Of a DNA stretch of 64,000 nucleotides, positions 43,777-51,324 are shown one piece after another; within the stretch, counting starts at the first letter, position 1; the number at the start of each line of letters is the position of its first letter. The translations under genes and the position numbers were made by a program. The stretch is from KACC-23026 sp963829575 (GTDB taxonomy: Bacteria; Bacillota; Bacilli; Bacillales; Sporolactobacillaceae): positions 143,657 to 207,656 of the forward strand of contig CAWHJF010000019.1 in NCBI GenBank assembly GCA_963829575.1, in the 5' to 3' direction. The notes below the pieces were generated by a model. The model ran no database searches, had not been told where the DNA came from, and saw only the letters and a list, made by a program, of their open reading frames with translations.

Positions 43777-45042
43777 TTAACGGAACATATAGACCGCAAT
43801 AATTTCGTTAATGAGGACAATGAGCCAAGCCCAAGGTAATCCAGTTTTCAAGAAGCTCTTTACACCAATCTTAGTATAGTTAATCGCCCATAAGTTCCAA
43901 GATTGAGTTGCACCTGCAGAAATTGCCATTGAAATCGTTGGAATATACACAAGAGGTAAAAGGACTACTGGTTGGAAAATATGCAAACTAACAAGTATTG
44001 CAATGGTCGCACTACCTGCACCCCAAACCATCAACGGACCTCTAAACAATGCAAGTGGTGCAAGAACGCCGATCGCGATAGCAATCACAACGGGATTATG
44101 TGGAATAATTGGGCTTACAAGTGGATTAAAGATATGCGCATCTAACCCTGCAGCCTTCCCAAAGATCGCTAGCATAAAAAGCATACCTAGGAGAAGCGCA
44201 ACGTCTGTGACACCATCGTGGAGTGTCTTCTGAATTAAAGCAATCGCCTCTTTAACATTAAATAGTTTCTTAGTAAGTAAGAGACCTAGAATAATCGCCA
44301 CCATAATTGCAGGAATTGGCTGCCATCCAAAAACAATGGCCATAAATACTGGAACAATAGGAACGATAAATGAAATTACTGGCGCATTAGCCGGTGCTGC
44401 GTCATTTGTCGCTGCCCATGCTTGATTGAGTTTGCCACTTTTTAAGTTGAAAATCAGCATTAAGATGATAAAGACGATTTGAATAGCCATAGCAATGAAT
44501 CCAAAATGAATCCAAGATGGACCATATTTAATAGATGGGAAGAACAATTGAATTTGCTTAAATAACGCAATATTGAGATACATCCCTGCACCGACTGAAA
44601 GTGTAAAAGATGATACAGCGACAGGTTTTGGTACACCTAGTGATAATAGAATTGGAAGAATAATAACACCGATCGCAATAACTGCCCCAACACCGAAAGT
44701 ACTAGTGAAAATCAAACTGGTTACAATAGAGAGCAAGATTGTAATAACAAGCGGCTTTTCTCCACCAAGCTCTACAATCTTACGAATTATGGAGCCCGCA
44801 ATGCCTGTTTCAACAATGACACGGCCAAACCAACTACCAAAAATAACAACAACAGCGGTTACTGCATAGCCTTCTGGACCAGATTCAAAAATAGCGATAG
44901 CATCATGGAAGTTAACACCGCCAATAATAACCCATAAAATCGCCATAATGAAAAAGCCAATCATGAGGTTTCCACCTTTTATAGCGAAATAAATCATGCC
45001 AAAATAAGTTAACAATAGTAAAATACCAAGAAAAATATCCAT
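43777..45042 (-). CDS. GntP/citrate-type (ion transporter superfamily) permease
   Basis: 421 aa with about eleven to twelve membrane helices. Repeated glycine-rich re-entrant motifs (FTSTFGVGAVIAIGVIILPI, FTLSVGAGMYLN, PTISMAISAGATQSWNLWAI) place it among secondary carboxylate carriers of the ion transporter superfamily. It probably imports the organic acid that feeds the locus. ATG 45042 follows GGGAGG. Operator c is 160 bases upstream, so expression should be under the LacI-type regulator. Confidence 0.82.
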   Translation of the reverse strand: MDIFLGILLLLTYFGMIYFAIKGGNLMIGFFIMAILWVIIGGVNFHDAIAIFESGPEGYAVTAVVVIFGSWFGRVIVETGIAGSIIRKIVELGGEKPLVITILLSIVTSLIFTSTFGVGAVIAIGVIILPILLSLGVPKPVAVSSFTLSVGAGMYLNIALFKQIQLFFPSIKYGPSWIHFGFIAMAIQIVFIILMLIFNLKSGKLNQAWAATNDAAPANAPVISFIVPIVPVFMAIVFGWQPIPAIMVAIILGLLLTKKLFNVKEAIALIQKTLHDGVTDVALLLGMLFMLAIFGKAAGLDAHIFNPLVSPIIPHNPVVIAIAIGVLAPLALFRGPLMVWGAGSATIAILVSLHIFQPVVLLPLVYIPTISMAISAGATQSWNLWAINYTKIGVKSFLKTGLPWAWLIVLINEIIAVYMFR

Positions 45043-45203
45043 AACGATTTTTTTCCTCCCTTAAATTAAATGTTCTCGCCTTTACTCAAGTCAGTGCTCA
45101 CTACAACTAAAGAAATGGCATCACACCTTTCAAAAGGATCAAACTAGAATTCAGTGTTTTTTAGAGGCCTCTAGACCCATAAAAAACTAGGCATTATGGG
45201 TAT

Positions 45204-45232
45204 TACAAACCGTTTTAGTAAATCGATTTAGT
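45204..45232. promoter_or_regulatory. LacI-type operator c, upstream of the permease
   Basis: ACAAACCGTTTTAGTAAATC then GATTTAG: CG at 45211 and 45224; half-sites CGTTTTA and TAAATCG around a central G. Confidence 0.78.
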
Positions 45233-45325
45233 TAAAGGGTGTAAAAATAAGTGCTATTCCTTTTTCATTCCCCATAGCCCTTGGTTAAAATATATTTCTA
45301 TGATGAATTTTTATCACTGCTTTTC

Positions 45326-46087
45326 CTACTTATTCAATGGTTTTATTATTAACTTTTCTAACTCAATGGCCAATTGTTGAAATGGTTCAGCTCCACATGG
45401 ATATTCTATGGTTATTGGTATAGTTGGATTAAATTGACTTAATATGTCTTGCCAAGGAACATCTCCTTCACCAAGAAGAACGGTCTTTGGTCCCGCCTTG
45501 GTTCGCTTAACATCCTTTAGATGAACCAATTTCGTAAATCGACTGATTTTCTTTGCATTCTCGAGTGGATCCTCATTTACCCAAAAGCTATTCCCAACAT
45601 CAAATGTAGCGTATAGTGGAAGTCCTTCTTCTTTTGTATTTGCTAAAAAATCAACAAGTGAATCCACTGGGCCATTTTTAGGTGTCTGATCATTCTCTGC
45701 GGTTATCGTACCTTGGAATGTGTTAGCCAATTCAAAAAAACGCTGACGATCCGTTGCGCTCCATCCCAAAAAGTCTCCCCTGTTAAATTTTATCATCGTC
45801 GCACCGAGTTTATTTGCTTCGGATATATACCGCTTGAGACAGCTTGATTTTAACCTTCCTTTTTCAAACAACGTATCTGGGATCGAATATAACACCTCTA
45901 AATTTGTCACCGCTTTCATTTTTGCGATGTCATTCCATTCTTTATCTCTTATGTACTCCCGACGCACTTCAATTTTCTGAATACCCATATCCTTTAATGG
46001 TTGAAAAACAGAAGCCTGTGACATCCCCTTTTCTAGTAATTCTATAAAAACAAGGGTGTTGACAACAACTTGACCTCTATCTGTCAT
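45326..46087 (-). CDS. Xylose isomerase-like TIM-barrel protein (sugar epimerase/isomerase)
   Basis: 253 aa of the AP-endonuclease-2/xylose-isomerase-like fold. Metal-site motifs expected for the family are seen: KIEVRREYI (Glu), TITAENDQTP (Glu), YATFDVGNSFWV (Asp), LVHLKDVKRT (His) and ITIEYPCG (Glu). It probably interconverts keto-sugar acids. ATG 46087 follows GGAGGTTAAG. It is the first gene after operator d and is separated from the permease unit by operator c. Confidence 0.82.
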   Translation of the reverse strand: MTDRGQVVVNTLVFIELLEKGMSQASVFQPLKDMGIQKIEVRREYIRDKEWNDIAKMKAVTNLEVLYSIPDTLFEKGRLKSSCLKRYISEANKLGATMIKFNRGDFLGWSATDRQRFFELANTFQGTITAENDQTPKNGPVDSLVDFLANTKEEGLPLYATFDVGNSFWVNEDPLENAKKISRFTKLVHLKDVKRTKAGPKTVLLGEGDVPWQDILSQFNPTIPITIEYPCGAEPFQQLAIELEKLIIKPLNK

Positions 46088-46229
46088 AATCTTAACCTCC
46101 TACACGTATTCAATTAGGTTACCAAGTAACTATGATTTAGTTTAGATTCTTTAAGCCCCCATAAGGCATAACTTGTATAGCCCCTTATATACACCTCTAT
46201 GTTTGATCGTAACTTCATATGACACTTTT

Positions 46230-46258
46230 AATAAACCGTTTTACTAAAACGATTTATT
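46230..46258. promoter_or_regulatory. LacI-type operator d, upstream of the TIM-barrel gene
   Basis: AATAAACCGTTTTACTAAAA then CGATTTATT: 14-base half-sites around a central C, 13 of 14 positions symmetric. It is the most complete of the four copies. Confidence 0.82.
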
Positions 46259-46270
46259 AAAACGCTTACA
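46257..46270. promoter_or_regulatory. Possible cre (CcpA) site
   Basis: TTAAAACGCTTACA matches the cre consensus TGWAANCGNTNWCA at 13 of 14 positions and overlaps the edge of operator d, which suggests catabolite repression. Confidence 0.45.
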
Positions 46271-46464
46271 CAGAGTATACATTCAACAATTATGTTTTTC
46301 AACCCATTTTTTTAAAAATCTAAAAAAATACGCAAGGCTCCTATATTGTCACTGTAAAAAGCCATTTCCAAAAGTGATCATGAAGCTCCTCCCTTTGAAG
46401 ATTGAATCCGATTGAATAAAAACTGATCCAGCAGCTTTTATCAACTCAACGAATTCAATAACAA

Positions 46465-46555
46465 AAAGAGCCCAATGAGCTCTTTCCTTCTATCTTAGAT
46501 TAATTTGTCAATGCCAATAGCGAGACACACTCCATGTGAATCAAGTGTGTCTCGC
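46465..46555. repeat. Interspersed double-hairpin repeat, copy R1
   Basis: First hairpin AAAGAGC/GCTCTTT (46465-46485), 34-base spacer, second hairpin GCGAGACACACT / AGTGTGTCTCGC (46520-46555, perfect 12 base pairs). Related elements: 54340-54440, 54940-54975 and 63917-64000. The first hairpin could end the minus-strand yebE or another unit. Confidence 0.6.
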
Positions 46556-46596
46556 AGACACTTTTGATGTAGTCGTGTTTACCTTTAATCCTTTGT

Positions 46597-47136
46597 TCAC
46601 ACATTTGGTGTATTTTTCTTGTATTTCTTCATACTTTTTATGAGGTATCCACCTTTAAATCCAACAGGTTCATACGCGACCACAAAAGCTTTTGGATCTT
46701 CTTTTTCTAAAATTTTCATTAATTCTTTTTCTCGCGTTCGTTTCGCAATCACATCGAGTCGGCAGCGCTTTACATCGCCCATCCCTAAGCCCTCAAATAC
46801 CGTGACGCCAAACCCTTCTCTTCTCAAACGGTCAATGAGTTGATCGTTTTTTTCCATGAGACTAATATTTAACGCTCGATAACCTATGGCTAACTTTTCT
46901 TCAAGGAGTCCGCCTAAATAAATACCGCCGCCATATCCAATACCATATCCTACCATATTATAAATATTTGAAAGATCTGAGAAGACAATTCCTAAACTTA
47001 TCAGATAAATGAACGCTTCTAACACACCAAGTAGAGCTGCAGCGCTCTTCTGACCTTTTACCACAAACGTCATGCGTAGTGTAGAGACCGGTACCAAAAT
47101 CAATTGCATGACTAATATAAGCAACGCTTTTAACAC
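46597..47136 (-). CDS. yebE: UPF0316/DUF2179 membrane protein (YebE-like)
   Basis: 179 aa: three N-terminal membrane helices (LILVMQLILVPVSTLRMTFV, LLGVLEAFIYLISLGIVF, GYGIGYGGGIYLGGLLEEKL) and a C-terminal DUF2179 domain (LRREGFGVTVFEGLGMG and RTREKELMKILEKEDPKAFV). The family is common in Bacillus; function unknown, the soluble domain resembles PII-like regulators. The start is GTG 47136 after GGAGGGTTAAT. It is coupled to the microgene just upstream. Confidence 0.85.
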   Translation of the reverse strand: MLKALLILVMQLILVPVSTLRMTFVVKGQKSAAALLGVLEAFIYLISLGIVFSDLSNIYNMVGYGIGYGGGIYLGGLLEEKLAIGYRALNISLMEKNDQLIDRLRREGFGVTVFEGLGMGDVKRCRLDVIAKRTREKELMKILEKEDPKAFVVAYEPVGFKGGYLIKSMKKYKKNTPNV

Positions 47137-47137
47137 A

Positions 47138-47245
47138 TTAACCCTCCATGTTTACAAATAGTATTAAACCAACTCCACCTAAAATAATGCATTCATCGCG
47201 TAAAAGCAATCGAAAAATCTTGCTTTTTAAACCTCTTATTTCCAC
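47138..47245 (-). CDS. Small hydrophobic protein (35 aa) coupled to yebE
   Basis: GTG at 47245 after GAGGTGAT, TAA at 47138, one base before the yebE start. Product: MEIRGLKSKIFRLLLRDECI then ILGGVGLILFVNMEG, a basic amphipathic start and one membrane helix. The ribosome site of yebE lies inside its last codons. Real coding is supported by spacing and coupling only; in B. subtilis a small gene also adjoins yebE. Confidence 0.45.
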   Translation of the reverse strand: MEIRGLKSKIFRLLLRDECIILGGVGLILFVNMEG

Positions 47246-47321
47246 AACATCACCTCATCACCATTTAGACTATTACTATAGGCATTCTTCCATGCATAAG
47301 AACTATGAACAAAATAAGGAC

Positions 47322-47345
47322 AACACCCAATGCGAGTGTTGCCTC
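47322..47345 (-). terminator. Terminator of the SpoIIAA-like gene
   Basis: CAACAC / GTGTTG with an ATGCG-containing loop; TCCTTATTTT follows on the minus strand. Confidence 0.55.
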
Positions 47346-47354
47346 ATCCTTAGA

Positions 47355-47702
47355 TTAGTGACTTAGCCATTCCACGGCACTCTTTCGTTCATTGAAATTG
47401 AAAGTTTCCAATTGAATATCCGGTATATGGTTGACGAGCTTACCCAAAATCTCCATCCACTTTTTATCGCTTATGATCGCCACCTTCTTGAAACGATCCA
47501 AATGACCCGCTTCAAATTTAATATCTTCTATAAAACCTTCAAACGAATACCCTATCTCCTCAACAGTTATCGCGACATTGAACGCATCCTGCTCTTTTTC
47601 TTTCTGTTTAAAATAATTCTTAATATCCTCAATCTCATCACTTGTTAGTTTTCCTTCAATTTTAACGTCAATAAAATTTTCTCGATCTGTCAGTGTAAAC
47701 AA
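47355..47702 (-). CDS. SpoIIAA-like / STAS-fold protein
   Basis: 115 aa. FTLTDRENFIDVKIEGKLTS, then the alternating strand-helix pattern VAITVEEIGYSFEGFIEDIK and KVAIISDKKWMEILGKLVNH matches the SpoIIAA-like (PF11964-type) group, which are small CRAL/STAS-like folds that may bind lipids. Function unknown. The start is TTG 47702 after AGAGGAGG; no ATG is nearby. It forms a single-gene unit. Confidence 0.75.
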   Translation of the reverse strand: MFTLTDRENFIDVKIEGKLTSDEIEDIKNYFKQKEKEQDAFNVAITVEEIGYSFEGFIEDIKFEAGHLDRFKKVAIISDKKWMEILGKLVNHIPDIQLETFNFNERKSAVEWLSH

Positions 47703-48066
47703 TTCGAACGGCCTCCTCTGATATGGATTTAATAATAACTAGTGGTGATGCGAAGACATTTTTGATGACCCGTACAGATCATAAACTATTAAAAAGAAAA
47801 AGTTCGACCTTTAAAGAATCGTCTCTTGTTTGTTTACCACATTTTATTGATTAACAAACATAAATCGAGCCTCTAACACGTCCAAAGATAAGCTCTAATG
47901 ATTTACGACTCCTAGTTATTTAAAACCCGTATCATTGTCTGTGTAACAAAAGACGCTGAGCCATAAAATAGCTAGCTTTCAATCCACAAGTTTATCTGTC
48001 TACTTTTTAGGTTATAGAATACTAAGTGTTTATTTAAAAGACTTAACTGCCTAGGAGGATAAACTT
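47703..48066. other. Divergent intergenic region between the SpoIIAA-like gene and yteA
   Basis: About 360 bases. No small gene supported. It should contain a promoter for yteA (possibly sporulation-dependent), but I cannot assign -35/-10 elements with confidence. Confidence 0.35.
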
Positions 48067-48708
48067 ATGAAATCCAGCATAATAAATCAAGCCGAAAATT
48101 TATTAATAGAACAAAAACAAGAAATGATCGAGCATTTACAATTGAATAATCGTCCACCTTCTGATGAACTGTCTCATTATGATAACCATCCAGGTGAACA
48201 AGCAACAGATCTATTTGATCGAGAAAAAGAGAGGGCTTTGAATCACCATGCTAAAGAAAGATTGGAGGCTATAAATGAAGCGTTACACGCCATTGAAGAA
48301 GGAACTTATGGAACTTGTGAAGTTTGTGGAAAAACCATTCAGGAAGAACGCGTGTTGACGGTACCGACAACATTCAGGTGTGTGAAACACGCAGACAGCC
48401 AAATAAGCGATACCCGGCCTGTTGAAGAAGATGTCCTTGAACCCGATATTTTTGAAAGGGAAAGAAAATCGGAGTATATGGAATCAACGGTATACGACAG
48501 TAAAGATACCTGGCGTGATGTGGAAGCTCATGGTACGTCTGAAACGCCTTCCGATTTTTACGAGGATAAAGACAACTATAATTCGATGTACGTAGATTCC
48601 GAACACCATTCAGGAAGTTCAGAACCGATCGACGAAGTAGCGAAAACAGATCAAAGTGGGAAAAGTCCTTTGAATCGTAGACAACCCAAGGAAGGTAAAG
48701 AGAATTAA
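48067..48708 (+). CDS. yteA: YteA-family sporulation protein with DksA/TraR zinc finger
   Basis: 213 aa. A helical N-terminus (LLIEQKQEMIEHL), the motif ELSHYDNHPGEQATDLFDRE that defines the YteA family, then the DksA/TraR finger with CEVCGK and FRCVKH as ligands, followed by an acidic, Tyr/Asp-rich C-terminal tail. Family members are typical of endospore formers and are considered sporulation-associated; the molecular role is not established. ATG after CTAGGAGG. An IS3 element sits 46 bases downstream. Confidence 0.88.
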   Translation: MKSSIINQAENLLIEQKQEMIEHLQLNNRPPSDELSHYDNHPGEQATDLFDREKERALNHHAKERLEAINEALHAIEEGTYGTCEVCGKTIQEERVLTVPTTFRCVKHADSQISDTRPVEEDVLEPDIFERERKSEYMESTVYDSKDTWRDVEAHGTSETPSDFYEDKDNYNSMYVDSEHHSGSSEPIDEVAKTDQSGKSPLNRRQPKEGKEN

Positions 48709-48858
48709 GTTAATAGGATAAAGGCTCTTTTCATAATCTATGTTGTTTTGATACTATGTCAAGAAAATAGACACAGATTTTCTACCGCGCTTTCGCTTGG
48801 TGGCCTTCATGAAAAAGTTAAAATAAAGGACATTTAAACTTTTTCATGAAGGGTAAAA

Positions 48859-49686
48859 TTAGGCTGCGGAATTCCTGAACATCTGCTCAAATTCATTTGG
48901 TGTATAGTACCCTATCGTCGAATGAATCCGCTTAGAATTGTAGAAGAACTCGATGTATTCAAATAAGGATTTTTTCGCTTGCTCTCGCGTTTTATAGTGG
49001 GTCTGATAAACGAGTTCACGTTTAAGAATGCCATGAAAAGACTCGATACACGCATTGTCATAACAGTTTCCTTTTCGGCTCATACTGCCAATCATATGGT
49101 ACTGGTTTAATAGTTTCTGATAGTCAGAGGAGGCATATTGAACACCCCGGTCTGAGTGATGGATCACGCCTTTTCCTGGTTTTTGACGCTTGTAGACGAT
49201 CTTTAATGCAGCGATCACCAATTCCTTTGGCATCGTTTTGTCCATGGCCCAACCTACTATTTTGCGAGAATATAAATCCATGACGCTCGCCAAATACAAC
49301 CAGCCCTCGTTGGTCGGAATATAGGTGATATCCGTTACCCATAACTGGTTAGGTTTACTGGCTTTAAATTGACGATTTAAGACGTTCTCACTGACTGGGT
49401 GTTGATGTTTCGAATTGGTCGTGGCCTTATATTTTTTGACGGTACAAGACTTCCATTGCTTCTTTGTCATAATCCGTGAAACGGTTCTCTCGCTTACTTT
49501 TACACCGCGTTTATTCAAAGTCTTGGTTATTTTAACACTGCCGTATCGCTGCTTAAATTCTAGATGGGTCTTTAAAATCTCTTGTGATAATTTCTCATGT
49601 TGTTTTTGCCTGTCACTCTTTGGCCGATTGATCCATTTAAAATAACCGCTTTTGGAAACTCCCAGAACTATGCACATCTTCTCCAC
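48859..49686 (-). CDS. IS3-family transposase OrfB (DDE integrase)
   Basis: 275 aa from the first ATG. The integrase core has all three catalytic acids: WVTDITYIPTNEGWLYLASV (Asp), HHSDRGVQYAS (Asp) and DNACIESFHGILKREL (Glu, in the D-D-35-E spacing). The upstream helix-turn-helix domain has VSKSGYFKWINRPKSDRQKQ. The natural product is probably the OrfAB fusion, in which the OrfB frame is entered by a -1 shift at AAAAG (49735-49739) and starts KYEFIHENLSLFRVEKM. Confidence 0.9.
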   Translation of the reverse strand: MEKMCIVLGVSKSGYFKWINRPKSDRQKQHEKLSQEILKTHLEFKQRYGSVKITKTLNKRGVKVSERTVSRIMTKKQWKSCTVKKYKATTNSKHQHPVSENVLNRQFKASKPNQLWVTDITYIPTNEGWLYLASVMDLYSRKIVGWAMDKTMPKELVIAALKIVYKRQKPGKGVIHHSDRGVQYASSDYQKLLNQYHMIGSMSRKGNCYDNACIESFHGILKRELVYQTHYKTREQAKKSLFEYIEFFYNSKRIHSTIGYYTPNEFEQMFRNSAA

Positions 49687-49724
49687 TCGGAATAGGGAGA
49701 GATTTTCATGAATGAATTCATACT

Positions 49725-50012
49725 TTACCGAGGGCTTTTCGCGAAGTAGTGCATCGCCTTTTTTAAGATGTCATTTTCCTCCTTGAGATCACGAATTTCC
49801 TTCTGAAGGGCTCTAAACTCAGCTGCTTCTGAAGAATAGGATTTTACAGGTTTAACCTCTGGCTGTTGACCATACTTCTTCACCCAGCCATGTAACGTAT
49901 TGGTGTTCACACCGATTTCCCTGGCTACCTGAGCAACCGGCTTATTGTGTTCACTTACATACTTTACGGTTTCAATTTTAAATGCCTCTTCGAATTGTCT
50001 TCCTTTTGCCAT
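49725..50012 (-). CDS. IS3-family transposase OrfA (helix-turn-helix)
   Basis: 95 aa. The N-terminal helix-turn-helix is KPVAQVAREIGVNTNTLHGW VKKYG (two parts) and the C-terminal leucine-zipper-like helix is LQKEIRDLKEENDILKKAMH. The last codons contain the slippery run GCGAAAAG; a -1 shift leads straight into the OrfB frame, so the full transposase can be produced. On its own OrfA regulates transposition. Confidence 0.88.
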   Translation of the reverse strand: MAKGRQFEEAFKIETVKYVSEHNKPVAQVAREIGVNTNTLHGWVKKYGQQPEVKPVKSYSSEAAEFRALQKEIRDLKEENDILKKAMHYFAKSPR

Positions 50013-50084
50013 TTGGACACACTCCGTTATAGTTGATTTATTTATTATAACAATCTGTGTCCACTTTTTAGTCTAGCATCATAC

Positions 50085-50340
50085 CATCCAAATCCATACT
50101 CTTCTTCTAACCCCGATATATGACTGCGCAATCCCTTTAATCCAATCAAAAATTGAATAAAAGGTAATCTATGAACTATTCGTAAGGAACCAAACAAAGA
50201 GGCTTAAAAGGACGTTTCCCAACGATAGCCGTTCATATTTTCGTTCCTACTAAAACACGATATTATTTAATCATTTTTAAAATCTTATATATTTGTCCAT
50301 TACTGATTCCATCATTTTTAAATACTATATAGTAACTTAA
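50085..50340. other. Spacer between the IS element and the coat-like genes
   Basis: About 255 bases, no gene supported; the upstream control region of the coat-like genes may have been displaced by the insertion. Confidence 0.35.
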
Positions 50341-50362
50341 ATTAAAAGGTGGTGAGTATGTA

Positions 50363-50632
50363 TTGGGTATTAAACGTTTATTTAAATCATCCGATCACAA
50401 CCAATTTAATGAGTGCCCCGACTACCAATATCATAATGGATGGAAATATGACAATGGTTGGAAATATTGCGATCGTCCTAAGTGCTCTTCTGATGACAAT
50501 AGATACCCTAAACGTTGTAGATGTCATGACCGGCATAGATGCCACGAAAGTTGTAGGTGCCATGACGAGTGTAGGTGCCACGATAAATGTAGGTGTCATG
50601 GGGAGCATAGATGCCGCGACGGCTCCTATTAA
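50363..50632 (+). CDS. Cys/His/Arg-rich repeat protein, probable spore-coat-like
   Basis: 89 aa starting at TTG 50363 after GGTGGTGA. A Tyr/Trp/Asn-rich front (QYHNGWKYDNGWKYCDRPKC) is followed by six-residue repeats with a CRCHD core (RCRCHDRHRCHESC, RCHDECRCHDKC, RCHGEHRCRD). The DNA repeats in 18-base units (TGTAGGTGCCAYGA). A second frame (50349) is open for 101 codons but reads as a hydrophobic shadow. Such Cys/Tyr-rich repeats occur in spore coat or metal-binding proteins; assignment is inference. It is followed by a second Cys-rich microgene. Confidence 0.55.
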   Translation: MGIKRLFKSSDHNQFNECPDYQYHNGWKYDNGWKYCDRPKCSSDDNRYPKRCRCHDRHRCHESCRCHDECRCHDKCRCHGEHRCRDGSY

Positions 50633-50704
50633 ATTGTTAGTCATAACAACTTAATACTCAAAGATTCAAACCGAATCCTATTCAATTGAAGGGAGGGAAA
50701 AGCG

Positions 50705-50815
50705 ATGGGACCATCCCCCTATCCTTACCATTGTAATTGTGGTTGCTGTATGCCTTGGTGGGTAAACTGTTTACCTTCGTTATTAACCTGCTGTTCCCCT
50801 TGCCGCTATTGGTGA
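50705..50815 (+). CDS. Cys-rich microprotein, 36 aa
   Basis: ATG at 50705 after a perfect GAAGGGAGGG, TGA at 50815. Product MGPSPYPYHCNCGCCMPWWV then NCLPSLLTCCSPCRYW: nine Cys in 36 residues, with Trp/Pro. It resembles small coat or crust proteins of endospores, and the downstream terminator closes the two-gene unit. Metal or disulfide-based assembly is likely but not shown by sequence. Confidence 0.55.
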   Translation: MGPSPYPYHCNCGCCMPWWVNCLPSLLTCCSPCRYW

Positions 50816-50870
50816 CTTTTAACGTGTTTAGTTGTTCGACTAACAAAAGCGTACAAACAATGCTTTAAAG

Positions 50871-50895
50871 ACACCTGGTATTACAGGTGTTTTTT
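50871..50895 (+). terminator. Terminator of the Cys-rich gene pair
   Basis: ACACCTG / CAGGTGT, then TTTTTT. Confidence 0.85.
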
Positions 50896-51161
50896 GTGTG
50901 CAATACCTATAATTTTTTCTCTTTATTATTTTAATCCTTTTTACAATTTTACGAGACAATCTTCATATAGATCCACCTTGTCCAAACGTATGCAGGAGAC
51001 TAAATGAATATGGTAGGTTCAAACCGATTGAGCGTTTCCTATATTCATTCTAAAAAATTCAACTATCGGACGTCGATCCAGGTCTCTGAACTGTTATTAG
51101 AATGAGAATTTCTTTGTTTCAAAGTATGCGTCTAATGACCCATTATCAAAGCATAAAAAGA
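50896..51161. other. Intergenic gap between the coat-like pair and the GTPase gene
   Basis: About 265 bases; no gene supported on either strand. Confidence 0.35.
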
Positions 51162-51193
51162 GGTTGAAACCTATCATATAAAGGGTTTCAACC
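51162..51193 (-). terminator. Terminator downstream of the dynamin-like gene
   Basis: GGTTGAAACC / GGTTTCAACC, followed by TCTTTTTATG on the minus strand. It is 130 bases past the stop. Confidence 0.7.
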
Positions 51194-51324
51194 ATTTTAT
51201 AGTGTGCAAAAGAAAAAAGGTTATCCAAACTCCAACAGGCTAGAATTAACGATTTAAGTTCGAATCATGGGTTACAGCCGCTTTTGTTACATTATTTAGA
51301 AATTAACACGAATTCCATTACTCT

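Larger units (their letters stand above)
48755..50080 (-). mobile_element. IS3-family insertion sequence, complete, with 4-bp target duplication
   Basis: 1326 bases bounded by imperfect terminal inverted repeats (left TATGTCAAGAAAATAGACAC, right on the minus strand GATGCTAGACTAAAAAGTGG; both continue into ACACAGATT). ATAC flanks both sides (48751-48754 and 50081-50084). It carries OrfA and OrfB in the IS150-like arrangement. A hairpin CCTTCATGAAAAAGTT/AACTTTTTCATGAAGG (48804-48852) inside the left end would stop transposase transcription. It has landed between yteA and the Cys-rich coat-like genes. Confidence 0.88.

Noticed and set aside
35337..46087. Classical pectin/glucuronate operon (uxaC, uxuA, kduI)
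   Set aside because: None of the uronate isomerase, mannonate dehydratase or kduI/kduD genes is present in the window; only the KDG end is shared.
50520..50632. 18-base repeats as a CRISPR array
   Set aside because: Tandem and contiguous with no unique spacers; they are codon repeats inside the coat-like gene.
50349..50654. 101-codon frame overlapping the CRCHD repeat gene
   Set aside because: It reads the same DNA repeats in a shifted frame as a hydrophobic Val/Met/Thr-rich product; the Cys/His frame has the more typical composition and the better-placed ribosome site. Not excluded.
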